Shown piece after piece: positions 34,499 through 44,400 of a stretch of DNA of 64,000 nt (its first letter is position 1; the number at the start of each line of letters is the position of its first letter). Made by a program: the position numbers and the translations under genes. Origin of the DNA: an uncultured Roseiflexaceae bacterium (lineage in GTDB: Bacteria; Chloroflexota; Chloroflexia; Chloroflexales; Roseiflexaceae); NCBI GenBank assembly GCA_937988885.1, contig CALKHR010000141.1, positions 1 through 64,000 on the forward strand, in the 5' to 3' direction. The notes below the pieces were generated by a model. It saw only the letters and a list, made by a program, of their open reading frames with translations, was not told where the DNA came from and searched no databases.

Positions 34499-35368
34499 CT
34501 AACGAAACGTAGCCAGCACATCTTCGCCGATTCGACGCACCACATCTGGGTCTTTGACAACGCCAAAGTCGAGCATCAGATGTGAGACACCGAGATCAGT
34601 GTACTGGCGCAGGCGATCGATCGTTTGCTTGGTTGTTGTTGCGTCGGTGGGTGGGGGTAACTCGATTTGGACGGTCTTCACAATGCTGTTGAAATCGCGA
34701 CCAACATCAGCACAGTGCTGTTGGAGCACCGAGAGTTTACGGGCGTAGACATCGGGTGCGGCACCACTGTTCCACCAATCGGCGTGGCGTGCGACCAGCC
34801 GCAGCATCAACTTCTCGCCGCTGCCACCGATGAGGATCGGCGGCACGGGCGTTGGTTTTGGCTCGCAGGGCAGATCGCGCACCTGATAGTACGTCCCGTT
34901 GAACGTGGTGCGGGGCTGCGTCCACATGCTCTTGATGATCTGCAGCGCCTCATCGAGTTGGCGGATGCGCACGGCTGGTGCTTCGAAGGGGAAACCGTGT
35001 CGCTCGTACTCTTGCTCGCGCCAGCCAGCGCCGTAGCCAAAGATCAAGCGGCCATGGCTGAACGCTTGGAGCGTCTTCGCCATATGCGCAACCACCGCAG
35101 GGTGACGATAGTTGTTACACATCACTAGCGCGCCGATCAGCAATTTGGGGTACGCGGCTGCCACCCAGGTGAGCGAGGTCCAGCATTCGAGATAGGCATC
35201 ATCAATGCGATCAAAGCCGTAAAAATGATCGGCTGCCCAGATCGAATCGAAATACTCGTTGACTGCCGATAACACACCGTTCTCATGTTCCTGCAGAATG
35301 ATCGATTGGCCGCCACTTTCAGGGACACCAATCACGGGAGCGATCCAACCGAACTGCACTGGGGTCAT
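34499..35368 (-). CDS. LLM-class flavin or F420-dependent oxidoreductase
   Basis: A 289-residue bacterial-luciferase-fold enzyme. Text is typical: VNEYFDSIWAADHFYGFDR, AAYPKLLIGALVMCNNYRHPAVVAHMAKTL, FGYGAGWREQEYERHGFPF, EPKPTPVPPILIGGSGEK. It should use FMNH2 or coenzyme F420 to oxidise or reduce an unknown substrate. F420 is known in several Chloroflexota. First gene of the likely LLM - enoyl-CoA hydratase - paaK operon, separated from the second by 11 nt. ATG 35368 has AAAGGAG 7 nt upstream. Confidence 0.88.
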   Translation of the reverse strand: MTPVQFGWIAPVIGVPESGGQSIILQEHENGVLSAVNEYFDSIWAADHFYGFDRIDDAYLECWTSLTWVAAAYPKLLIGALVMCNNYRHPAVVAHMAKTLQAFSHGRLIFGYGAGWREQEYERHGFPFEAPAVRIRQLDEALQIIKSMWTQPRTTFNGTYYQVRDLPCEPKPTPVPPILIGGSGEKLMLRLVARHADWWNSGAAPDVYARKLSVLQQHCADVGRDFNSIVKTVQIELPPPTDATTTKQTIDRLRQYTDLGVSHLMLDFGVVKDPDVVRRIGEDVLATFR

Positions 35369-35417
35369 GAAGTCTCTCCTTTGGACATAAAGCGCTCCGC
35401 CGATGGAGCATATGCAC

Positions 35418-35596
35418 GTGATACCGAATCTGGTTAGACGGCGATGAACGATAAACCGTTGTTCGCCTGTAGTAGCGAGGTACAGTTGTTAGTTGTGTGA
35501 TGTCAATACGCTGCGACCCATAGCGTATTGACATCACGAATGTTGTTGATGTTGATATCGGTTGTCGGGCTGAAGGATACTGTTCAGCGGGTGTAT
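35418..35596. repeat. Dispersed palindromic repeat, copy B
   Basis: A unit of about 180 bp homologous to copy A. Its core is a perfect 16-bp hairpin, GTGATGTCAATACGCT with its complement (35497-35537). Compared with A, both arms change together at several positions, so pairing is kept. Shared flanks are GATACCGAATCTGGTTAGAC, GCCTGTAGTAGCGAGGTA and the closing GCTGAAGGATACTGTTCAGC. Confidence 0.7.
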
Positions 35597-35611
35597 GCCT
35601 AGCTTGATCCG

Positions 35612-36472
35612 CTAGAACAGCAGGTTGGCAAGCTTGCGTCGCGAAGGCGCCACCAACGGGTGATCGTTGCCGAGCGCGTCGAACAACGAGAGCAGCGTCT
35701 TGCGGGCGGCATCATCGCGGAAGCTACGGTCGCGCATGACGATCGCCAACAGTTCCTCGATGGCTGCAGAGAAGTCCTGCGCGCGTACAGCACGGGCCGC
35801 CTGCCAGTAACGGGCTGCGAGCGGGTTGTCCTCTGGCTGCGGCTGATCGGCCTCGGTCATAAAGTTGGCCAACGCAAGCCACCCTTGGGCCTGATTGTAG
35901 TGCGGGTCGCCTCGCGGGATCTGCGAGAGTGTTGCGGAGCCCTCTGGTTCGCCCTGTAGCACCAGTAGGCGGCCAAGCCCAAGCATTGCGGCGGTATTCT
36001 CGGGGTTATCGCCCAATGCGACGCGGTAACGGGCCGCTGCCTCCTGAGGGTTGGTGACCTCCAACGCGGCTGCTGCTTCGAGCAAGTTGTCTGCGGTCGC
36101 CTCTGGGAACTGCACGAAGCGCTCCAACCAGGCACGCACCTGCGATTCGGGCAATGCGCCAGCGAACTCATCGATCAGCCGCCCGTTCACAATCGCCTTC
36201 ACCGCCGGGATACCCTGCACACGGAAGGCTTGTGCGATACGCGGGTTCTCATCGACATTCACCTTGGCCAGCACAAAGGCGCCCTGTGCCTCATTAGCGA
36301 TTTTCTCGAGGATCGGGCCGAGCGTACGACATGGGCCGCACCATGGTGCCCACAGATCAACGACAACAGGCACGCTGTGCGAGCGTTCGATCACTGCCTG
36401 CTGAAAGCTACGCTCATCAACATCAATCACCGCAGGGCTCTGTCCCTGCTGCGTTTCAGTAAATACAGACAC
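35612..36472 (-). CDS. Thioredoxin-TPR co-chaperone, CnoX/YbbN-like
   Basis: A 286-residue protein. An N-terminal thioredoxin domain (about 15-115) has the active site APWCGPCRTLGPIL, intact for redox chemistry, and the cis-Pro segment VQGIPAVKAIVNGRL. The C-terminal half (about 125-285) holds TPR-like helices (EAAARYRVALGDNPENTAAM, AAIEELLAIVMRDRSFRDDA) with the YbbN-type TLLSLFDALGNDHP ending. It holds and hands clients to folding chaperones. The start is GTG 36472, with AAGG 8 nt upstream; a GTG three codons earlier falls inside the ribosome binding site. A TATACT -10 lies at 36519-36524 (minus). Confidence 0.9.
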   Translation of the reverse strand: MSVFTETQQGQSPAVIDVDERSFQQAVIERSHSVPVVVDLWAPWCGPCRTLGPILEKIANEAQGAFVLAKVNVDENPRIAQAFRVQGIPAVKAIVNGRLIDEFAGALPESQVRAWLERFVQFPEATADNLLEAAAALEVTNPQEAAARYRVALGDNPENTAAMLGLGRLLVLQGEPEGSATLSQIPRGDPHYNQAQGWLALANFMTEADQPQPEDNPLAARYWQAARAVRAQDFSAAIEELLAIVMRDRSFRDDAARKTLLSLFDALGNDHPLVAPSRRKLANLLF

Positions 36473-36544
36473 AGATACCACCTTACTATGTTTGCTCGTG
36501 TAAAGTATGACTCCTTTCAGTATATCCGAAATTACCTGCCCCTG

Positions 36545-36841
36545 CTAGGGCATTGATACGCTCCAGCGAGCATGATTGCTGATCAAGACCAGCGCGGCTG
36601 CGATACACGCTACAATAGCGGAGAACAGCGTCAACTGTGGGTCTTTATGCACAAATAAGGCATTGGCGGCGGCGATCGCTAGAGCTAAGATGCTTGGCAA
36701 CGCCAGGGACGTTATAAACAGCGGACGATTGATCCGAAACTCTGCGTATTGTGGACCGAGTTCTGCAGGATGAGTGATGATGGGACAAATAACTCGGACA
36801 TTGCGATGTAGTTGCTGCACATTGTGCGAAGAAATGGGCAC
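36545..36841 (-). CDS. Small two-helix membrane protein
   Basis: A 98-residue protein with two adjacent helices near its C-terminus (PLFITSLALPSILALAIAAANALF and LTLFSAIVACIAAALVLIS) and a polar, soluble N-terminal half. It ends 73 nt before the thioredoxin-TPR gene on the same strand. The start is uncertain: GTG 36841 or TTG 36850; the open frame runs further upstream into the start region of the divergent nfi gene. No family is recognised. The membrane part makes chance coding unlikely. Confidence 0.5.
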   Translation of the reverse strand: MPISSHNVQQLHRNVRVICPIITHPAELGPQYAEFRINRPLFITSLALPSILALAIAAANALFVHKDPQLTLFSAIVACIAAALVLISNHARWSVSMP

Positions 36842-36910
36842 ATCTAACAACGCTGCTCTGATAGCGCGTATACTATTGGCAATCGCCTCCAACTGCACGA
36901 GGAGCACTTC

Positions 36911-37606
36911 ATGAACGAGTGGCCAACGACGATCGACGAAGCGATCGTGATCCAAGAACAACTGCGCTCGCAGGTGATCACCAGCGACGATTTTGATACC
37001 ATCACCACAGTGGCGGGTGTCGATGCCGGATACGAGATGACCGAGGATGGCGAGACGCTTGCGCGGGCCGCGATTGTGGTATTCAGTTTCCCAGAGCTGC
37101 AACCGCTCGATTATGTGATCGAGCGACGGCCCGCACACTTCCCCTACATCCCGGGCTTCTTATCATTCCGTGAAGCGCCAGCCGTGATCGCGGCGATAGA
37201 GGCGTTGCGCCACCCGCCCGACCTGTTGATCTGCGATGGACAAGGGATCGCGCACCCCCGTAGGCTGGGCATCGCCTCGCATGTCGGCGTGCTCACGGGT
37301 TTACCAGCGATCGGCTGCGCGAAATCGTTGTTGGTCGGTCGGCATCCGCCACTGCCCGATGAGCGAGGTGCAACGGTGCCATTGACGGACAAAGGGGAGC
37401 AGATCGGAGTGGTGCTGCGTTCGCGCGTCGGTGTGAAACCGCTCTACATCTCGGTGGGGCATCGCATCAGTTTGCCGACAGCGGTGGAGTATGTGATGGC
37501 GTGCCTCACCAAATACCGCCTGCCAGAGACAACGCGGGCCGCCGATGGCCTTGCATCGCACGGGCGCATCCCGCAGATCGCCCAACAACAGCAGCGTTTG
37601 TTGTAA
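36911..37606 (+). CDS. nfi: Endonuclease V (deoxyinosine 3' endonuclease)
   Basis: A 231-residue repair enzyme that nicks DNA near deoxyinosine. The catalytic Asp is in TVAGVDAGY, followed by PAHFPYIPGFLSFREAPAVI (the base-wedge region), LLICDGQGIAHPRRLGIASHVG (second acidic motif) and the C-terminal VKPLYISVGHRISLPTA. All signature elements are present and in order. ATG 36911 has GAGGAG 7 nt upstream; a TATACT -10 is at 36869-36874. It is divergent from the small two-helix gene. It adds to the repair genes recA and mutS of the window. Confidence 0.93.
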   Translation: MNEWPTTIDEAIVIQEQLRSQVITSDDFDTITTVAGVDAGYEMTEDGETLARAAIVVFSFPELQPLDYVIERRPAHFPYIPGFLSFREAPAVIAAIEALRHPPDLLICDGQGIAHPRRLGIASHVGVLTGLPAIGCAKSLLVGRHPPLPDERGATVPLTDKGEQIGVVLRSRVGVKPLYISVGHRISLPTAVEYVMACLTKYRLPETTRAADGLASHGRIPQIAQQQQRLL

Positions 37607-37634
37607 TGCGGACTGCACATAATGTTCACACAGG

Positions 37635-37675
37635 TGACAACTCAGTTTGTAGAGATGACAACTCAGTTCGCAGAG
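37635..37675. repeat. Tandem 21-bp repeat, two copies
   Basis: TGACAACTCAGTTTGTAGAG (37635-37654) recurs as TGACAACTCAGTTCGCAGAG (37656-37675), 18 of 20 identical. It lies between nfi and the decayed transposase and could be an IS end or binding-site array. Confidence 0.55.
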
Positions 37676-37732
37676 CGGTTATCATTCCTCACACTGCTCT
37701 CCACAGCATACTGCACTGTGCGAAGTGAAGAC

Positions 37733-37976
37733 TGTGCAGACCCTTCTCAAGGGTCTATTGATGGAAACTGGCATCGCGTCTTGCCGCACATCGAATATAA
37801 TCGCTCCGATGTGAGTATTCACCGTTTCGGACTTGTAGCCATTCGTATAGCCCTAAGGCTGATGCTACGTTGATAGGGTGCAGCCTGAAGATGTTGTTGG
37901 CGTTCAAGAAGCATCGCCGATTGATGATCATGCGCATCTGTGCTGGCAACGCATCCCAACCTTGCTCTGCGATCAT
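37733..37976 (-). pseudogene. Decayed IS256 (Mutator)-type transposase fragment
   Basis: Only the N-terminal part is left, broken by frameshifts. Frame 1 reads MIAEQGWDALPAQMRMIINR; frame 2 then continues AMLLERQQHLQAAPYQRS; frame 3 goes on TNGYKSETVNTHIGAIIFDV; and a LEKGL segment follows near 37745. Joined, this matches the start of IS256-family transposases (MIAEQG, AMxIERxxYLxAAPYERS, NGYKPKTVKTRVG, LEKGLRSERAL). The catalytic DDE part is absent. It is a remnant of an old insertion. The family match is by recall of conserved text. The boundaries are approximate; upstream DNA to about 38130 may belong to the element. Confidence 0.7.
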
Positions 37977-38207
37977 CTCAAGGATGTCTAATGATAAACT
38001 ACAATCTGCTTAGCGGGTTATAGGGTGCTCCTTCTTGGTTGTGTGTCTGACTTCCAGGGATACATCCAGGCCTACCTTCTTTCGCTAGGTCTGTCCATTC
38101 AATATACAGAAACCGGATACACTAACTGCAAGAGGCTTTTGATTTTTATGGATAGTTGGTACGTAGATTTCATGTGTTCTAAATAAGGTATAATAGGAAT
38201 TGAATGG

Positions 38208-38378
38208 TTAGGCTATACTCAAAATGAAAAGAAGAATACTCCAGGATATGAGGTAACAAGGTAAATAAGCAAGGTGTTTGCAAACCTCTCTGTTTGCTTT
38301 GTCTATAGATGTTCCATCTTCGATTTGGTTTTTTAGTGTGAGTTCCATCGTGTTCTTATATTGTCTGGTCCTTGACAT
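38208..38378 (-). CDS. Short protein with one C-terminal membrane helix, hypothetical
   Basis: A 56-residue frame begins with ATG at 38378, preceded by AAGGAG 9 nt upstream, a good ribosome binding site. The N-terminal half is polar (MSRTRQYKNTMELTLKNQIE) and the C-terminus is a membrane helix (LPCYLISWSILLFILSIA). It lies in AT-rich DNA beside the IS remnant. No family is recognised. It could be a real accessory gene or chance; the ribosome binding site is the main support. Confidence 0.35.
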   Translation of the reverse strand: MSRTRQYKNTMELTLKNQIEDGTSIDKANREVCKHLAYLPCYLISWSILLFILSIA

Positions 38379-38753
38379 GTGCTCTCGCTCCTTCTTTACG
38401 TCCCCTGCTGCCAAATGTAGCTCTCTTCTATTTACTCATTCCATTATTAACAAGGAATTTATTCAATATAGGCCAGATATTGGATCGATCTTATTGACCT
38501 TAGCCTTGTCATAGGCTTCGTAAAGAGAGTAGCCAAACCGCCCACATTGAACGTTTCAACAATACCTTATGGTAGCGTTGTGCCAATCTGGTGCGTAAAA
38601 CCCTCTCGTTCAGTCAGGATAAATGGTGGCATGAAAGGCGTATTCGCCTATTCATTGATCACCACAATCAACAATTGGAACAAACCCTTGGTTTCACATC
38701 AGTTTAATCCGGACCGCTACCTGGATCTATAATCAGAAAGATAAGGTAACACA
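38379..38753. other. AT-rich gap with no recognised gene
   Basis: About 375 bp between the small minus-strand frame and the methyltransferase. Short frames on both strands lack ribosome binding sites and known motifs. Nothing is supported. Confidence 0.4.
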
Positions 38754-39473
38754 ATGCGGAGTCTCAAACGACGTCTTAAAAACACAGTTCTGCATCCTCG
38801 GTATCTTAGTAGTCAGGCCATTGTAAATGCACTTAAGCAAGTTGCTCCATATGCTTCTGGTGCTATGTTGGATATAGGTTGTGGTTACAAACCCTACAAA
38901 CAATTGTTTGCTCCGTACATTACAAAACATGTCGGAGTTGATATACCTACATCGCTTCATGGAACACAAGCAATTGATCTTGCAGGGAGCGCGTTGAATT
39001 TACCATTCCAGAAGGAGTCTTTTGATACAGTACTTGCCACTGAGGTTATGGAACATGTTCCAGAGCCTAAGCAAATGCTTGCTGAAATATTTCGTGTATT
39101 ACGGCCAGGCGGTACTCTTATCTTGAGTGTGCCATTCCATGAGCCATTGCACGAGCTTCCTTATGATTTTTTCCGTTACACCAATATCTCACTTCGATAT
39201 CTTCTTAAGGAACACCAGATGGAGGTCGTGCGCGAGGAGTATCGAGGCGGAGTGTTTCTGGTGATTGGGCATTTACTGTGCTCATACTTACATCGGAACT
39301 TTGGTAGTAAAGGTTACCCTCATGAAACTAAAATACGCCCAATCATTGGTCCCTTCTCTATTGGATTATGTATTATTTTACAAATTGTTTTTGGTTTTCT
39401 TGATCGTATTCTCAATGATGAATACGATACAATAGGATTTGTTGTAGTTGCACGTAAGCCCAGCGCGGTGTAA
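38754..39473 (+). CDS. SAM-dependent methyltransferase, probably acquired
   Basis: A 239-residue class I methyltransferase. Motif I is MLDIGCGYKPYKQLF, motif II area is HVGVDIPTSLHGTQA, then FDTVLATEVMEHVPEP and FRVLRPGGTLILSVPFHE. A PYDFFRYTNISLRYLL segment is common in sugar- or lipid-modifying methyltransferases of surface-polysaccharide clusters. A hydrophobic C-terminal stretch (GPFSIGLCIILQIVFGF) may tether it to the membrane. Codon third positions are A/T-rich, unlike nearly all neighbours, and an IS remnant lies 0.8 kb upstream, so transfer is likely. ATG 38754 has AAGG upstream. Confidence 0.85.
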   Translation: MRSLKRRLKNTVLHPRYLSSQAIVNALKQVAPYASGAMLDIGCGYKPYKQLFAPYITKHVGVDIPTSLHGTQAIDLAGSALNLPFQKESFDTVLATEVMEHVPEPKQMLAEIFRVLRPGGTLILSVPFHEPLHELPYDFFRYTNISLRYLLKEHQMEVVREEYRGGVFLVIGHLLCSYLHRNFGSKGYPHETKIRPIIGPFSIGLCIILQIVFGFLDRILNDEYDTIGFVVVARKPSAV

Positions 39474-39562
39474 ACGTGTTTATTTACCATCAACTCACAT
39501 CAAGACTGCTCAACTTTCCCTCTAGTCGTGCTGTACAACGTTGTAAACAGGCAGTATTCCTT

Positions 39563-39611
39563 CACTACGTTCAACATGCCGATGGGTGTTATTGCAATGT
39601 TGAACGTAGTG
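39563..39611. repeat. Perfect 15-bp inverted repeat
   Basis: CACTACGTTCAACAT (39563-39577) and ATGTTGAACGTAGTG (39597-39611) are exact complements around a 19-nt loop, 90 nt past the methyltransferase stop. It has no T-run. It may be a terminator or a short mobile palindrome. Confidence 0.6.
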
Positions 39612-39666
39612 CGAGGTGCTGTGATATAGCTGTACATAACACGCGCAACCTGCATCTCTAGGAAAA

Positions 39667-39707
39667 GCGATGTTGATGCGCTACCTCACACAGCACATCA
39701 ACATCGC
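39667..39707. repeat. Dispersed palindromic repeat, copy C
   Basis: GCGATGTTGATG and CATCAACATCGC form a perfect 12-bp stem, with GCT/AGC adding to it inside. The left arm GATGTTGATGCGCTAC aligns with copies A, B and D. Confidence 0.55.
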
Positions 39708-39744
39708 AAAACCGCATCTTAGATCGAGCGCTGCGGCGCTACGC

Positions 39745-41259
39745 TCACGCTTGCACATTGGGCATAAAGATGCGCGGTACCCCTTCGAGCAACTCGGCCA
39801 GCGGGAACGAGCGATGCAGACGGGGCGGCACCAGGAAGTTCTGACGGTGCGTTGCCCGAATCAGCTGGTTGATGCCATTGGCGGCATCGCTAATGTTGTA
39901 GGGCGCATTGCGTAGATTAGTGCCATCTGGCATCACGCCGTCCATCGCGAGGCGTAGCGTGTGGAACTGGTGGCTCGTGGCGGTGAAGCTCACGAAATGC
40001 AGGCCCGCCGCCTTCTGTTCGTGCATCTCATCTTCATAGATCGAGTATGCGAAGGTGTTATCGAGCGTGTTGAAGTCCGCGCGCAGCGAAATAGCGGTGG
40101 CCTTATTGTGGCGCACACCGTAATTATCGGTCACGTCGCGGTTCAGCCGATTGCCCTGCTGCAACGTGGCATTGTGGCCCAGAACTCCATCGCTTGTGGC
40201 ATCTTGAATCAGTTGCTCGACGTTGCTCCCCTGTCCTTCGCCGTTCGGCAGCGTAACGATATTGGGCTGCGCATTGGTGCGCGGGTTGAACATGCGGTGC
40301 AGCCGCGCGCGATAGTCGAAGCTCCCGTACCACATGCCCAAATCCTCGAACATATGCGAGAGGTGCATGGTGGTTCCGCCAACGAAGTAGCCGTTCGGCC
40401 ATTGGTCGGTCAGGTTTGGCAGCGTTTCGAAGTTGATCAGGTTGCCTGGCGCGAGCGCCGCCTGCTGAGTGCTGGTGAAACCCATCATCAGTTGCGAATT
40501 GCTAGGGATAGCGTCGGCGCCGGGTAGGTTGGCCGCCTGCGCAAGTTCCTTGGCGATATTGGTGCCGTCGAAGCCGCGCCCGACAAAGCCCCGTCGCACG
40601 CTGGTAACGCGCAGCAGCGAGCCAAGATAGGCGGGACTATTGGTGTTATCGAACAGCGCCTCCTCGGCATTCTTTAAAATCTGCTGGCTATCGCTGCGCA
40701 GAAAGAACACAACGTGGTTCGCTTCGAGCCGCACCTCATCGCGGTCGCTGGGGAACCGAATCGCATCGAGCAGAGCGAATTCGCGCTTGCCAGTCAGTGC
40801 TGAGTAGACGTTGTCAACCGGCATCATGCTCTGCACTAAGGCGTCCGGCAAGTAGTTTCGAAAGTACGGCCAGCCCCATCCGACCACAATATTCAGCCCA
40901 AGCGGTGTGTTCGGCAGTTGATCTTCGACGTATTGCAGTGCCTGCTCGAAGTGCTGTTGCGCCTCGAACAGTTGGGTGGCGCTCGGATTGTTGAGCGTGA
41001 GCGTCGCCGTGATCACATCGTGGTAGAGCGGTGGCACCACCACGGGCACATTATTGTCGGTGACGATCTCAAGATCATCGATATGGTATTGCTCGTTTGG
41101 GCGTGTGGTGCTGGTGGTGACGGCAGTGCGAGCGAGTGAGGGCGGGTTGAACTGGTCGATCAGGGCATAGATGCCGCGTGCGCTAATCAATCCGGCGGAG
41201 ATAGCGGCTGTTTGCTTGAGGAAGGTCCGCCGACTGAGGCTACGTTGCTCGTGGGACAT
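39745..41259 (-). CDS. TAT-exported protein, DyP-peroxidase-like / DUF7405-like
   Basis: A 504-residue protein with a twin-arginine signal, LSRRTFLKQTAAISAGLI. The body shows ITATLTLNNPS (ferredoxin-like opening of DyP folds), LGLNIVVGWGWPYFRNYLP, FVGRGFDGTNIAKELAQAANLPG, LMMGFTSTQQAALAPGN and GGTTMHLSHMFEDLGMWY, text I associate with DUF7405 proteins related to dye-decolorising peroxidases. A heme ligand cannot be fixed with certainty. ATG 41259 is chosen (AAGGAA 6 nt upstream; signal starts properly). It ends an apparent pair with the large copper-oxidase-like gene upstream on the same strand, 212 nt away, echoing the oxidase/DyP pair of Streptomyces. Function is inferred. Confidence 0.65.
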   Translation of the reverse strand: MSHEQRSLSRRTFLKQTAAISAGLISARGIYALIDQFNPPSLARTAVTTSTTRPNEQYHIDDLEIVTDNNVPVVVPPLYHDVITATLTLNNPSATQLFEAQQHFEQALQYVEDQLPNTPLGLNIVVGWGWPYFRNYLPDALVQSMMPVDNVYSALTGKREFALLDAIRFPSDRDEVRLEANHVVFFLRSDSQQILKNAEEALFDNTNSPAYLGSLLRVTSVRRGFVGRGFDGTNIAKELAQAANLPGADAIPSNSQLMMGFTSTQQAALAPGNLINFETLPNLTDQWPNGYFVGGTTMHLSHMFEDLGMWYGSFDYRARLHRMFNPRTNAQPNIVTLPNGEGQGSNVEQLIQDATSDGVLGHNATLQQGNRLNRDVTDNYGVRHNKATAISLRADFNTLDNTFAYSIYEDEMHEQKAAGLHFVSFTATSHQFHTLRLAMDGVMPDGTNLRNAPYNISDAANGINQLIRATHRQNFLVPPRLHRSFPLAELLEGVPRIFMPNVQA

Positions 41260-41471
41260 GAGACTTCCTTGTTGTATGCTTGGTAAACCCGATGGACAAG
41301 AGGTGGTCACACAAAGGTTTTCCTTGTTGTCGTTGGCCGCGCCAACATCTCACGGGTCCCCTTTTGTGTGAAGCGTGCATGTATGTGGCTAAGCATACAT
41401 TTCAGAGAGAACCAATTTTGAACAGGAAGATGACGACCATCGATCGCCATCTTCCTGTTTGTGCTATGAGC

Positions 41472-44400
41472 TTAGTCGAGCTTGCAGAGATACTCGCTGT
41501 TGTCGGGCGTTGCGAACTCGAAGGCGGCGTAGCGCGCTGAGTTCTGCGTCGCGCCGTTCACGATCATCGGGATGAACGCGAGGTATTGGCCCTGCACCTG
41601 CGATGCCAGCACAGTGAAGTTGGCGCTGCTGGTCGCTGAGCCAGCGAGCGTCGTCACCTTCAGCTTGCCGCTGCTTGCGCCGCTCGGCACAATCGCCCGC
41701 AGACGTGTTGGAGAGTCCACCTCAAAGCTGGCTGCCCGTCCAGTGAACGTCACTTGCGTCACGCCGATGAAGTTGGTGCCGTTGATAATCACCTCGGTGC
41801 CCACTTGGCCGCTGGCGGGCGAGAAACCGGTAATGGTCGGCGGCACCGCTTCGGTCACAGTGAAGTTGGCGCTGCTCGTAGCGCTACCAGTGTACGTCGT
41901 CACCTTCACCTTGCCACTCGTCGCGCTGCTCGGCACGATCGCCCGAATAGCGGTGGTGGATACGATCGTGAAGCTGCTGGCCGATGCGTTGTTGAACTGC
42001 ACATCGGTCACACCGATGAAGTTGGTGCCGTTGATCAGCACCTCGGTGCCTGCCGGGCCGCTGGCGGGCGAGAAACTGGTGATGGTCGGCGGAGGCGCGG
42101 GCTGGGTGACCGTGAAATTGGAGCCGCTATTGGCCGAACCACCAGCCGTCGTCACCGTGATGATGCCGGTCGTCGCGCCTGCTGGCACATCCGCCTCAAG
42201 CTGCGTGGTCGATTTCACCGTCACATTGGTCGATGGGATGCCGTTAAAGCTCACCTGCGTGACAGCGATGAAGTTGTTGCCACTAATGGTGACGCGCGTC
42301 CCTGCCGGGCCACTCGTCGGCGTGAACAGGGTGATGATCGGCGGCGGCGGCGGGATGACAGTAAACTCATCGACGCTGTTTGCCACGGTGGTGCTGCTCA
42401 CCACGCTGATTTTGCCGCTGGTGGCGGTGTTTGGCACCACTGCGGTGATCTCGGTGTCCGAGATGCGGGTGAACGAACTCGCCGAGACGCCATTGAACTG
42501 CACATCGGTGATGTCGTTGAAGTTCTCGCCATAGATCGTGACGCTGCTGCCCGGCAAACCGCTGCTCGGCGTGAAGGTTGTGATCCAGGGCGGCGGCTCC
42601 TGCACGATGTAGAGCTGTGGCGCATTGCCGCTCTCGTGCTCTTTGGAATGGTAACGGGCTTGGAAGCCATCAGTAGGAATTGGCGAGATGATCGCCAGGC
42701 TGACAGGCCCATTGCCCGAGACCGCCGAAGTGATATCGAGCTCGACCCATTCGTTGACCGCACCTTTTGGCAGGTTACCGACCATCGGGCGCCCCAACGT
42801 GGGGGGCGCATTTTCGTAGTTGATCTCTAACTCTTCCCACGAATGGTCGTCGATGGTGACCACCTGGCCGCCGAGTGTAGAGTGGGCCTGCGAAACGAAC
42901 AGACGTAGTGTGGCGCTCTGGATCGGTCGGGTGATTCCGCTGACATCGAAGCGTAGGTAGGTGTGGCGAGTGTCACTGCCTGCACTGCGCACGATCAATT
43001 CTTCTCTATCGCCGTACTTGTTGGTTGGCTCGGAGGGACGCACATAGCTATCGGCGACTGGCGTGCTGATGATCGGCGCATTGCGCGGTTCAAGCAGCGG
43101 ATCGACGGCGGTGTAGTTGCCAAACGTGACGAGCACGCCGGGCAATACAAACTTCTCGTAGCCATCTGCTTCGACCGTGAGCGTATAGGTGCCGGGCGGC
43201 GTGACGATGAGGTAACGGCCTACATCATCGGCGGTCACTGTGCTGATGCCATCGGAAACCGTTGCGAATGGCACAAGTTCGTTGGTGACTTTATCGCGGA
43301 TCTCGCCTGCGATATAGGTAGGCTTGGGCGTAAGGGTGATGTCGTGCGTGGTCGTGGTGTTCGCAACCACGATAACGGTCTCTTCTGCGCTGCTCTCGTA
43401 ACCCTCCGCCGAGGTAGTGAACTTCTGCGCGCCGGAAGGAATGTTGGTGAAGGTGAACACACCGTTCTCATTGGTGGTTGCGGGGTTGCCGCCGCTGCGC
43501 AGCACCACCGCGCCCGCGATAGGCTCTCCGCTATCGCTATCGGTGACTTGGCCCGTGAGCGTTCCCGGCGGAGTCAGCACAAAATCGAGTGTAGCGTTTT
43601 GCCCACTAATGACGGTGACGATGTGGCTCATTTCTGCGTACGCGCTGCCCTTCGAGGCCGAGATATGCTGTTGACCAGGCATAATCGAAGGGATGGTGTA
43701 CTGGCCGCTGCCATTGGTGGTGGTTGTCTGATCGCCGTAGGTGATGGTTGCGCCGCTGATCGGGTTGCCGTTACCATCGCGCACGGTGCCGCTAACACTG
43801 CCCGGCACGAGGTTCTCGCTGCGGTCGATGCGGATCCAGCCCGCCTCCGAAGGCAGACCATTGCTGTCCTTCACAACCAGCATGTAGTATCCGGGCGGGG
43901 CGGTGTTGCCATCGATCGGCGCCGTGGCGCTGATTTGGTTCCCGTTTTGTGTGAAGGCGAGCGGCACGTAGCGCTGGTTGTGATCGAAGGCGTGCGTCAC
44001 AGCGGCGGGGCGGATCAGCGCCACACTGCTGATGCTCGCGGCATGCGCTTGGATGGTGATCTGGAAATTGGTGCCATAGGCCGCGACACTGGGGTTACTG
44101 GCGATCTTCGGGCGGGTGCCCTTGAAGAAGTACGGCGGCTTGAAGATCTGCGCGTTCTTGCGACCGCCGTATTCACCGCCAGCTGTGAGCACGCTACCAT
44201 CGGGCAGCAGCAACGCGGCGGAGTGGTACATGCGATCGAAGCTCATTGGCGCTGTTTCCGTCCACTTGCCGGTGGCAGGGTTCCAGATCTCGCCTGCATA
44301 GACAGCTCCCGAGAGATCATCGCCGGTGCGCGTGCCGCCGATCGCCATCACCTGCCCATCGGCCAGGATGACCATGTTGTGGCGGCGGCGTGGGTACTTC

